Source: Opitutia bacterium
Lineage (GTDB): Bacteria > Verrucomicrobiota > Verrucomicrobiia > Opitutales > Opitutaceae
Assembly (NCBI GenBank): GCA_016187945.1
Contig: JACPIT010000005.1
Span: forward strand, 1,178,001-1,242,000
Direction: 5' to 3'
DNA: 64,000 nucleotides
The notes below the pieces were generated by a model. It saw only the letters and a list, made by a program, of their open reading frames with translations. It had not been told where the DNA came from and did no database searches. Numbering within the stretch: position 1 is the stretch's first letter; each line of letters opens with the position of its first letter. The position numbers and the translations under genes were made by a program. Positions 25,801-32,953 of this stretch are shown here, piece after piece.

Positions 25801-25808
25801 CCAACTAA
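22806..25808 (+). CDS. Secreted NUC1-type endonuclease with Ig-like repeats
   Basis: 1000 residues. A signal peptide (about 15-38) is followed by a DNA/RNA non-specific endonuclease domain (about 40-275) with the betabetaalpha-metal motif YDRGHMCPSAD, His general base included, and FYMTNMVPQAPDNNQGVW. Then come three Ig-like domains (about 295-560, each with GYQW or TYQW and a YxVTISN-type strand), a domain homologous to the preceding PEP-CTERM protein (about 575-790), another Ig-like domain, and a C-terminal module starting WRQTHFG with DPDGDGLSNLVEYALG, common in verrucomicrobial secreted proteins. It should degrade extracellular DNA and RNA. ATG 22806 is preferred over the in-frame upstream start because the signal peptide then begins near the N-terminus. 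Confidence 0.88.
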   Translation: MQFFLGGLRLRVVVAHAAKPFLALAFVAALLFSAVAGYAKIGAAYQMQLGNPSNATATTSDHVHYLIQRDQYAMDYNDTKRVPNWVSWDLTTTDVGGSGRSSFATDPDLPAGFTIVGTGDYSGSGYDRGHMCPSADRTLDAANNQIVFYMTNMVPQAPDNNQGVWANFETECRNIAAQGNELLIICGGSNYSGNTIASGVAIPGYVWKIALVVPNGSGEALDRITTSTRVIAIKIPNIQGVRSDPWTNYLTSIAQIEADTGFTFLTALPSSVANVLRTKVDGQTATGMPIISVQPASQTAALGGAVTFSVTATGDAPLGYQWSKDDVEISGATSSSLTVDPIQASDAGSYTVTISNNVGSTTSSAATLDITGIAPSITTDPTAQTVSAGTTAIFNVGASGSATLGYQWRKNTQPLANGGNVSGATAATLTIANAQSADAALYDVVVTNSVNTATSAAVALQVNPAAPTLTTPPTAASVLAGATATFTVAARGTTPFTYQWSKDGNALTDGGNFTGATAATLSVANVSNAELGSYSVTISNGVGSPVTSNAVALTLKTVVAGQLGYSGGTYTQNFDTLPSSGTFTLSGAGPHALDAAPLNAADLGGWHIAKWGGTGTNELFNVGTGSLATGSVYSFGVAGTNALSDRALGSVSSGSTVSRFGLVMVNTTGRTITQFTLSYIGEQWRDGGNSTPVAQTLPFEYSLGATDINTGTFTAVAALNFVSPKFTTTAGAIDGNANANRTALSATVTGLTWNAGQTLVLRWNDANDAGNDHALAIDDLSFTTPDPAPAITLSPSARSVTVGASTTLTVSASGNGLSYQWRKGGQPISGNATATTSSLSLANVTLADAGDYDAVVTNSGGSATSDVATVTVLTALETWRQTHFGSTANSGNAADAADPDGDGLSNLVEYALGLDPAAASVSGAPVAGAASGNWTYTFTRPSDRSDLTYEVEASTDLVNWSATGVTLSLVSETNGVATYQATYPTASADKFFFRLKITAN

Positions 25809-26266
25809 TCGTGCGCGCCCATCCGCGTGGCCCGCGCGCCGGTCAGAGAGCAGCGCCGCTGCTGGCCGGCTTTGCGACCCCGGTTGGATGCCGCCGGCAC
25901 TCGCCCGATGGCGCCTGGCCTAGAAAGCGCGGTTGAACCACCGATTTTCACTGATGAGCACTCATCGAAGCAGACATGCATCGCCGCGATCGCCCGCCTG
26001 GCAGGTGAGCGACCTCAAGCCGCGCTTTTCGGCCTTCTCATTCATCAGAGGTTAGTCTTCTGCGGAATTTAGGTTCAGGTGGAGGGCGCTGGCTCAACCC
26101 CTGCGGGTCGGCGGGTTTGCACGTGACAATCCCCCGCGCTGTGGCACATCAGGTGCTCACCGTTACCCGCTGCTCTTGCCCCCGCGAATGTAACCGAAAC
26201 GTCGTCCTGGCGAATTGAGTTTGAGCATTCGTAGTTCGAGAAGAGCGCTCTCAACACACCAAGACA
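25809..26266. other. Non-coding gap
   Basis: 458 bases with no supported gene. An ACTGATGAGCACTCATC string near 25950-25966 and its surroundings are AT-richer than the flanks. The end presumably holds the promoter of the next PEP-CTERM gene. Confidence 0.4.
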
Positions 26267-27079
26267 ATGCACCTACGTCGCCTCCTGACCACGATCGTCC
26301 TGTCCGCTGCAGTCGCGGGCACACTCGAAGCACAGTCAACGTTCACCGAGACATTCGCTTACTCCAACGGCGCCCTTGCTGGGCAAGGAGGATGGTCTCG
26401 GATCGGGTCCACCGTGACTAATCCGCTGACGGTGACGAGCGGTTCGGTGTCTTTCGCCACGACCGGCGAGGACGTGGGTTCCGCGCTCGGATTTTCGGCC
26501 AGTTCGGGAAGCCTCTACGCTGGGTTCGATCTGGCTCTCACCGGTGCGCAGGCCACGGGAGACTATTTCCTGGCCTTCAATACGGCGGCGACCGCGACCA
26601 ACTACACGGGACGGTTTTTCGCCAAGTCCTCCGGCAGTGGTTACGTGCTCGGTTATCAATTGGGTGTCACGGGTGCGACGCCGAGCTATTCGAGCACGGT
26701 GTTGGATTTCAGCACCACCTATCGCATCGTGATGCGCTACGATTTTGTCTCTGGAACGCTCAACGATCAGGGCACTTTCTACGTCAATCCGTCGAGCGTC
26801 ACCGAACTCTCCAACACCGCGGCGGTTTCCACGATCACTTGGGCGGGGACAACCTCCGAAAACGCGTCTTTGGCGGCGATCGCGTTGCGCCAAGGAACCG
26901 CCTCCTCGGCTGCGACCATCTCGTCGTTCGACAACCTGATCGTTTCCACGTCGTTCAGCACTGCCGCGAACATTTCCGCTGTCCCCGAGCCCTCCACTTA
27001 CGCCGCGCTCCTCGGTGCGGCCGGGTTGCTGGGCGTCTTCGTGCAGCGTCGTCGGCGCCGCATCTCGACCCAGGCCTGA
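26267..27079 (+). CDS. PEP-CTERM sorting-domain protein
   Basis: 270 residues. Signal peptide at 1-23 (TTIVLSAAVAGTLEAQ), one beta-rich domain (about 25-235; TETFAYSNGALAGQGGW, then GSLYAGFDLAL and ASLAAIALRQG), resembling laminin-G/concanavalin-like exported proteins of this phylum, and a C-terminal [12 protein letters not shown] signal, hydrophobic helix and RRRRR. It is cleaved and sorted by an exosortase in relatives. A clear Rho-independent terminator follows. Ligand unknown. Its main domain differs from that of the PEP-CTERM protein at 21888. Confidence 0.85.
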   Translation: MHLRRLLTTIVLSAAVAGTLEAQSTFTETFAYSNGALAGQGGWSRIGSTVTNPLTVTSGSVSFATTGEDVGSALGFSASSGSLYAGFDLALTGAQATGDYFLAFNTAATATNYTGRFFAKSSGSGYVLGYQLGVTGATPSYSSTVLDFSTTYRIVMRYDFVSGTLNDQGTFYVNPSSVTELSNTAAVSTITWAGTTSENASLAAIALRQGTASSAATISSFDNLIVSTSFSTAANISAVPEPSTYAALLGAAGLLGVFVQRRRRRISTQA

Positions 27080-27100
27080 CGTCGTTTCCTTTTCCGTCCT

Positions 27101-27138
27101 GCCGGTGGGTTCGCGCGAGCGTTCCCACCGGCTTTTTT
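27101..27138 (+). terminator. Rho-independent terminator
   Basis: GCCGGTGGG (27101-27109) pairs with CCCACCGGC (27124-27132), followed by six T. It ends the upstream PEP-CTERM gene. Confidence 0.85.
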
Positions 27139-27177
27139 GTTCACCCATGCGCGCGATTCCGCCCCAGCTATTCTGAC

Positions 27178-30100
27178 ATGATCTCCCTGCTGTTCGTTCT
27201 TCGTCGCTCGATTTCGACTGCCGCCGTTTTCGCAGCGCTCGCCACCGTCGCGCTCGCCACTCCCAGCGTTGTCACTTGGAACTTCGCCACCGCCAGCCCG
27301 AGCAGCGGCCTGCCGGCCAGCCTCAGCGGCGGCACCGTCACCCAGGGCAACAACAACGGCACCACGACGCTGCTCACGACCACCTCCGCTTCGAGCGGCT
27401 ACACTGGCGCCTCCGGCACCAACAATGCCGGCGCTGCCGCGCGCATCGGTGCGTTGAACCAGGCTGCCAGCGGCTCCGCCTATTTTGAGTTCACGCTCAC
27501 GCCGACCGCCGGCGGCCAGATCCAAGCGTCGGCCATCGCCTTCGGCTCGCGCAGCACCAGCACCGGTCCGCAGGCGGTCTCGGTTTTTTCCAGCGTCGAC
27601 AACTACACGACCGCGATCGCGACCGGCGCGTTGGCGAACAACAGCACGTGGGCGCTCCAGTCGCCGACCTTCACCACCGTCACGGGCGTCGCGAACACCG
27701 CCGTGACTTTCCGCATCTACGGCCACAGCGGCACCGGCAGCCCCGGCGCGAACACCGCCAACTGGCGCATCGACGACATGCAACTCACCGTCGACGTGCT
27801 GGGTGGCGGGGCCACCCCGCCCGCCGTGGCCAGCGTCACGCCCGCCGACGCCGCGACCGGCCGCGGTCTCAGCACGGCGATCTCCGTCACTTTCAACCAG
27901 GCCGTGAATGTCACCGGCGACTGGTTCACCGTCACCGGCAGCGCCAGCGGCGCGCACACCGCGACCGTCTCGGGCGGACCGACGACTTTCACGCTCACGC
28001 CGAGCGCGGATTTCGTGAACGCCGAAACCGTGACGTTCACCGTCGCCGCCGCGCAGGTCACCGATCAAAGCAGCGGCACGCTGAACATGGCGGCGGATTT
28101 CACGTCGAGCTTCACCACGATCGCCGCCGCTTCGGGCACGCCGACCGCCATCCACACGATCCAGGGCTCCGGCACCACGAGCGCTTTCGCGACGCAAAGC
28201 CAGACCGTGCAGGGCGTCGTCGTCGCGACGTTCCAAGCCTCCGGCGGCATCGGCGGCTACTACCTCGAGGCGCCGCAAGGGGAGTGGGATGCCGACGACG
28301 CGACTTCCGAGGGCATCTACGTTTTCGACAACATCAACACGGTCGCCGTCGGCGATCTGGTCGCCGCCACGGGCACCGTGACCGAGTTCGCCAGCTCCGG
28401 CGTGACCGAGACGGAAATCGCTTCCGTGGTCGGCTTCAGCAAACTCAGCGCCGGCAACTCGCTGCCGCCCGCGGTCGACGTCACGTTGCCGTTCGCGAGC
28501 AGCGCTTTCGCCGAGCGCTACGAAGGCATGCGCGTGACGCTGCCGCAGACGCTCGTCGTCACGAACAACTTCGATTACGGCCATTTCGGCGAACTCACGT
28601 TGAGCACGGCCCGCCAAAGCACGCCGACCAACGTCGTCGCGCCGGGCGCGGCCGCCATCGCCCTCGATGCGCAGAACCAGCTCGACCAAATCATCCTCGA
28701 TGACGGCGTGAGCACCTCCTACCCGGACCCCACGCCGTGGCTCTCGAGTTCCACGCCGTCCGTCGCCACGCGCCGCACCGGCAGCACCACGACCGGCGTG
28801 GCCGGCGTGTTGGCGAACAAGTTCGGCGGCTACGTCGTCGAGCCCACCGCCACGCCGACCTTCGTCGACGCGAATCCGCGCGCGGCCTCCCCGGCCACGG
28901 CGGGCTCGTTGCGCATCGCCATCGGCAACGTCGAAAACCTGATGAACGGCAACGGCGCCGGCGCCGGCTTCCCGACCTCGCGCGGCGCGACCACGTTCGC
29001 CGAATACCAGCGCCAGCTCGCCACGGTCACCGCCGGCATCCTCGGCCTCGCGCCCGACATCATGGGCCTCACCGAGGTCGAAAACGACCGGGTCACCAAC
29101 AGCGAGGCGAACAGCTACGGCTCGACCAGCATGATCGCCCAACTCGTCGCGAGTCTGAACGCCGCCGCTCCCGCCGGCACGACCTACGCGTTCGTCGACG
29201 CCTCGGCGGTCGACATCGTCACGGACGTCATCCACTGCGCGATCGTCTATCGGGTGGAAACCGTCGAGCTGGTCGGCACGCCCGCGATGCTCAGCAACGA
29301 CTACTTCAACAACCACGCGCGCAACCCGCTCGCGCAGACGTTCCGCCAGAAAACCACCGGCGAAAAACTCACGGTGTGCATCAATCATTTCCGCGCCAAG
29401 GCCGGCGCCTCGAGCATGGACGACGGCACCGGACTCAACGCCGACCAGAGCGACGGCCAGGGCACGAACAACTATATCCGGACCAAGGAGGCGCAGGCGC
29501 TCACCGCCTGGCTCGCCACCGATCCGACCGCGAGCGGCGACACGGATTTCCTCATCGTCGGCGACCTCAATGCCTACGCGAAGGAAGACCCGATCGCCGC
29601 TCTCGTGAGCGCCGGTTACGTCAACCTCACCGAGCGTTTCGAAGGCGCGGGCGGCTACTCGTATCAGTTCGGCGGCGGCTTCGGCCACCTCGACCACGCC
29701 CTCGCGTCGCCGTCGTTGAACACGCAGACGCTCGCCGCCGCGACGTGGCACGTGAACTCCGACGAGCCCGTTTACTACGACTACAACGTCGAGAACAAGA
29801 GCACCGCCCAGCAGGCGATCAACGTCGGCACCGGCTACCGCTACGCCGACCACGACTCCGTCGTCGTCGGCGTGACGCTCGCGACCGCCCGCGCGATCAC
29901 CACGCAGCCGGTCGCGCAGACGCTCAACGCCGGCGCCGCGCTCGCGCTCACGGTCGCCGCCACCGGCACCGGCACGCTCGGTTATCAATGGTTCAAGGAC
30001 GACGTCGCGATCGACGGCGCCACGAGCGCCACCTACTCGGTCGCCTCCGCCACGCCGGCGGACTCGGGCAACTACGCCGTGGTCGTCACCGATTACTACG

Positions 30101-30522
30101 GCTCCACCACGAGCGACACCGTGGCCGTTTCCGTCCGCACTGCGCTCCAGAGCTGGCGGCAAACCCACTTCGGCACCACCGCGAATTCCGGCAACGCCGC
30201 CGACACCGCCGATCCGGATGGCGACGGCCTGACGAATCTCGTCGAATACGCGCTCGGCCTCGACCCGACGGCCGCGACGACGACGAGCGCGCCGCAGGCC
30301 GGCACTTCCGCCGGCAACTGGACCTACACCTACACGCGGCCCAGCGATCGCAGCGATCTCGCCTACGCCGTCGAGATTTCGACCGACCTCGTGAACTGGA
30401 CGACGAGCGGCGTCACGCATTCGCTCGTGTCCGACGTCGGCGGCGTCGCGACCTACCAGGCGACGTATCCGACGGTTTCGGCCGACAAGCTCTTCTTTCG
30501 CCTGAAGATCACCGTTCTCTGA
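27178..30522 (+). CDS. ExeM/NucH-like secreted nuclease, EEP family
   Basis: 1114 residues. Signal peptide at 1-28, a beta-rich domain (about 30-205), a bacterial Ig-like domain (PPAVASVTPADAATG, about 213-310), an OB-fold/ExeM N-terminal domain (HTIQGSG, GVVVATFQASGGIGGYYLEAP), then an endonuclease/exonuclease/phosphatase domain (about 575-900) with GNVENLMNG, MGLTEVEND, HFRAKAG, IVGDLNAYAKEDP and YRYADHDSVVVG, the Asn, Glu, Asp and His residues expected for this fold. An Ig-like domain and the same C-terminal WRQTHFG/DPDGDG module as the NUC1-type enzyme finish it. It likely hydrolyses extracellular DNA. It is followed by a terminator. Start is ATG 27178, directly before the signal peptide. 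Confidence 0.9.
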   Translation: MISLLFVLRRSISTAAVFAALATVALATPSVVTWNFATASPSSGLPASLSGGTVTQGNNNGTTTLLTTTSASSGYTGASGTNNAGAAARIGALNQAASGSAYFEFTLTPTAGGQIQASAIAFGSRSTSTGPQAVSVFSSVDNYTTAIATGALANNSTWALQSPTFTTVTGVANTAVTFRIYGHSGTGSPGANTANWRIDDMQLTVDVLGGGATPPAVASVTPADAATGRGLSTAISVTFNQAVNVTGDWFTVTGSASGAHTATVSGGPTTFTLTPSADFVNAETVTFTVAAAQVTDQSSGTLNMAADFTSSFTTIAAASGTPTAIHTIQGSGTTSAFATQSQTVQGVVVATFQASGGIGGYYLEAPQGEWDADDATSEGIYVFDNINTVAVGDLVAATGTVTEFASSGVTETEIASVVGFSKLSAGNSLPPAVDVTLPFASSAFAERYEGMRVTLPQTLVVTNNFDYGHFGELTLSTARQSTPTNVVAPGAAAIALDAQNQLDQIILDDGVSTSYPDPTPWLSSSTPSVATRRTGSTTTGVAGVLANKFGGYVVEPTATPTFVDANPRAASPATAGSLRIAIGNVENLMNGNGAGAGFPTSRGATTFAEYQRQLATVTAGILGLAPDIMGLTEVENDRVTNSEANSYGSTSMIAQLVASLNAAAPAGTTYAFVDASAVDIVTDVIHCAIVYRVETVELVGTPAMLSNDYFNNHARNPLAQTFRQKTTGEKLTVCINHFRAKAGASSMDDGTGLNADQSDGQGTNNYIRTKEAQALTAWLATDPTASGDTDFLIVGDLNAYAKEDPIAALVSAGYVNLTERFEGAGGYSYQFGGGFGHLDHALASPSLNTQTLAAATWHVNSDEPVYYDYNVENKSTAQQAINVGTGYRYADHDSVVVGVTLATARAITTQPVAQTLNAGAALALTVAATGTGTLGYQWFKDDVAIDGATSATYSVASATPADSGNYAVVVTDYYGSTTSDTVAVSVRTALQSWRQTHFGTTANSGNAADTADPDGDGLTNLVEYALGLDPTAATTTSAPQAGTSAGNWTYTYTRPSDRSDLAYAVEISTDLVNWTTSGVTHSLVSDVGGVATYQATYPTVSADKLFFRLKITVL

Positions 30523-30542
30523 GACGACGCGGGGCGTTTCGA

Positions 30543-30580
30543 CGCCTGGCGAACTGCGCGCTCGCCGGGCGTTTTGTTTT
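30543..30580 (+). terminator. Rho-independent terminator
   Basis: CGCCTGGCGA (30543-30552) pairs with TCGCCGGGCG (30562-30571) with one G-T pair, then TTTTGTTTT. Confidence 0.85.
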
Positions 30581-30646
30581 CGCGCCGCGCGCCACCGGTG
30601 ACGTTCGCTCCTTGCCGGGCGGCGGAGCGCCTGATGCACTGCGACC

Positions 30647-31543
30647 ATGCAAGCGTGGCTCCCCCGGATGGCGTGCGTCGTCGTGTGTTTGCTGGCGTTC
30701 GCGCCGGCACGGGCAGCGGAGGAGTCAGGCCCGCGCGCGCTCGTCGTGGAAGTCGACGGCAAGCCGCAGCTCGTGCGCGACGTGCACAACGGCTTCTGTT
30801 TCTACGAGCGCGACGGCAAGCTCGTCAGCGCGAGCCGGCAAGCGCGCACGGCGCTCGCGCCGATGAAGGAGTTTCTGCCGTTTTTCGTCTCGGTGCGCGA
30901 CATGGAGGCGAAGAGCCACACGTTGAACCTCATGACTAACTCGGGCTCCGGCGAGATGAACCCCGAGTTCGAGTTCCGCGCGAAGTTCGAGTCGGGCTAC
31001 GGCCTCGAGCACGTCTTCTACGTCCTCGAACTCGATTCGGAGGAACTCGGCAAACGCGTGTTCTGCGACGAAGTCGGCACGCTCGAACCGCGACTCACGC
31101 GGAGCGTGCGCATCCGCGTGCCGGTCGTGGCGAAGCTCGGCGCGGGCAAGTTCAAGCTGCACCTCTTCGCCGGCGGCGGCGAGTTGCTCCACTCGCAGAT
31201 GCCGCCGCTCTTCCGCGACCGTCAGCTCGACCGCATGGTGCTGAGCCGGGTGAAAGGGGCGAAGGACGAACCGGTGCGCCCGTTCGTCGGCCCGCCGCCG
31301 GAATATCCCAAGGCGTTTCTCAAAAAACGCCTCAGCGGTGACGCGACGGTGCGGTTCCGCGTGTCGCGCACCGGCGCCGTGATCGAGCCCGCCGTGAAAT
31401 CGGCTTCCGCGCCCGAGTTCGGCGAGTCGGCCCTCGCCGCGGCGCGGCTGTGGCGTTTCCTGCCGAAGATGGAAAAAGGCCGGCCGGTGGAGTCCGAGGT
31501 GGTGCTGCCGTTCAAGTTCGAGCCGCCGCTGGACGAAAAGTGA
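30647..31543 (+). CDS. Exported TonB C-terminal domain protein
   Basis: 298 residues. A signal peptide (1-24, CVVVCLLAFAPARA) replaces the long membrane anchor of true TonB, and there is no proline-rich periplasmic spacer. The middle part (about 30-190) is unassigned and has alternating strand character. The last 80 residues fit the TonB C-terminal fold: PPPEYPKAFLKKRLSGDATVRFRVSRTG, then ESALAAARLWRFLPKMEKGRPV. In relatives this domain contacts outer-membrane receptors, but without an anchor or ExbB partner it is unlikely to transmit energy alone. It may be a periplasmic adaptor. It stands alone between terminators and REP elements. Confidence 0.75.
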   Translation: MQAWLPRMACVVVCLLAFAPARAAEESGPRALVVEVDGKPQLVRDVHNGFCFYERDGKLVSASRQARTALAPMKEFLPFFVSVRDMEAKSHTLNLMTNSGSGEMNPEFEFRAKFESGYGLEHVFYVLELDSEELGKRVFCDEVGTLEPRLTRSVRIRVPVVAKLGAGKFKLHLFAGGGELLHSQMPPLFRDRQLDRMVLSRVKGAKDEPVRPFVGPPPEYPKAFLKKRLSGDATVRFRVSRTGAVIEPAVKSASAPEFGESALAAARLWRFLPKMEKGRPVESEVVLPFKFEPPLDEK

Positions 31544-31545
31544 CG

Positions 31546-31803
31546 GTAGGGCGGCGAGTTCCTTCGCCGCCAGGATGCACCAGCGGCAGCCGGCATCCCT
31601 CGTCCTCTCCTGTGAATCGCCGACCGGCTGTGCCGACGCTTCGCGCGGTAGCGAGGGCGGGCGCCGCTGTCCCCAGCGGCTCCTGCCGCGCGCGCTGTCC
31701 TTGACAACGTTCCCGTCGTCGCCGGGGACGTCGACGACCACCTCGGAACCGCTCGCGAAAATCGTGGAGGATGCAGGGTAGGGCGAGTCGTCCCGACGAG
31801 CCG
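31546..31803. repeat. REP elements before nth
   Basis: Within a 365-base gap: GTAG-headed hairpin 31546-31571 (GGCGGCGA/TCGCCGCC arms) two bases after the TonB-domain gene, an inverted GGAG-type hairpin 31661-31683 (GCCGCTG...CAGCGGC ending CTCC), and a GTAG-headed copy 31778-31803 of the GACGAGCC subfamily. No gene otherwise. Confidence 0.7.
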
Positions 31804-31908
31804 AAGCGGAGCGGAGTCCGCGCCCTGCCTTGCCTTCTGCCGCGTTCGATCGAGGAATCGTCCAACCCGCGCTTGCCGCGGGCACGGAGACCGCTACGCA
31901 CATCGCGC

Positions 31909-32577
31909 ATGCCCGCGCCGGAGTTTTCCTCGAAGCAAGCGCGCGCCGACTATGCGGCGCGGCGGCTCGCGGAGCTTTATCCGCATCCGCCAATTCCGCT
32001 TGCGCACCGCGACGCCTACACGCTGCTCGTCGCCGTGCTGCTCTCGGCGCAGTGCACCGACAAACGCGTCAACGAAGTCACGCCGCACCTCTGGGCGCTC
32101 GCCTCCGACCCGGCCGCGATGATGCACGTGCCGGTCACGCGCATCCAGGAGATCATCCGTCCGTGCGGCCTCTCGCCGCAGAAGGCGAAGGCGATCAGCG
32201 GCCTGTCGCGCCTGCTGATCGAGCGGCACGGCGGCAAGGTGCCGCGCACGTTCGAGGAACTTGAGGCGCTGCCGGGCGTCGGGCACAAGACCGCGTCGGT
32301 GGTGATGAGCCAGGCGTTCGGCGTGCCGGCGTTCCCGGTCGACACGCACATCCACCGCCTCGCGCAACGCTGGAAACTCACGAGCGGTGCGAACGTCGAG
32401 CAGACGGAGCGCGATTTGAAAAAGCTTTTCCCGCGCGAGCAGTGGAATCCGCTGCATTTGCGGATCATCTACTACGGCCGCGAGCATTGCCCGGCGCTCG
32501 GCTGCGACGGGACGGTGTGCGAGATTTGCCGGACGCTGTTTCCCGAGCGGAAACGCCCCGTGCAGACGCGGAAGTGA
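31909..32577 (+). CDS. nth: Endonuclease III
   Basis: 222 residues. A bifunctional DNA glycosylase/AP lyase that removes oxidised pyrimidines in base excision repair. The helix-hairpin-helix LPGVGHKTASVV carries the Schiff-base Lys (about 125), and the catalytic Asp is in FPVDTHIHRLAQR (about 143). Family residues LLVAVLLSAQCTDKRVNEVTP are intact near the N-terminus. The C-terminal iron-sulphur region is unusual: CPALGCDGTVCEIC gives C-x4-C-x4-C-x2-C instead of the common C-x6-C-x2-C-x5-C. Four cysteines are still there, so a cluster may form. Start is ATG 31909; upstream open frame is repeat sequence. Confidence 0.93.
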   Translation: MPAPEFSSKQARADYAARRLAELYPHPPIPLAHRDAYTLLVAVLLSAQCTDKRVNEVTPHLWALASDPAAMMHVPVTRIQEIIRPCGLSPQKAKAISGLSRLLIERHGGKVPRTFEELEALPGVGHKTASVVMSQAFGVPAFPVDTHIHRLAQRWKLTSGANVEQTERDLKKLFPREQWNPLHLRIIYYGREHCPALGCDGTVCEICRTLFPERKRPVQTRK

Positions 32578-32626
32578 CGCGGCGACACGCGCACGCGTCG
32601 CTCCCGATGCTTGCCGCGGCTTGGGT

Positions 32627-32800
32627 GTAGCAGCGACCGCCCAGCCGGCTAACGGCGGCTGCTACCCCTGCCGAAGTTATTGCGCCTTGCATATCAGACT
32701 GACAGGCCGGGCGCACCGTCGAGGCAGCGCACTGGTCGCCGGCCCGGTGCGCCGGGAACGTGACACCGCCCTCGCGGCGGGATGGGCCGCTCCGCCCTAC
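32627..32800. repeat. REP elements before hybrid kinase
   Basis: A 376-base gap with GTAGCAGC...GCTGCTAC (32627-32665), a stem closed by GTAG at one end and CTAC at the other, and a CCGCCCTAC-ended hairpin (about 32773-32800). No gene is supported; the promoter of the kinase is probably in the last 150 bases. Confidence 0.65.
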
Positions 32801-32953
32801 CTTCCGCTTCGTGCGCGGCAGTCTATTGCGCGAACCTCGATAACGGCGCCCGGATCGCGCGTGGCGACGGTTTCCGCAACACGCAGGGGCATCCCGGCAA
32901 AACCTGCGGAGACGGCGCGGCGCACCCCGCTAGGCTGTGCCGAACAACAACGG

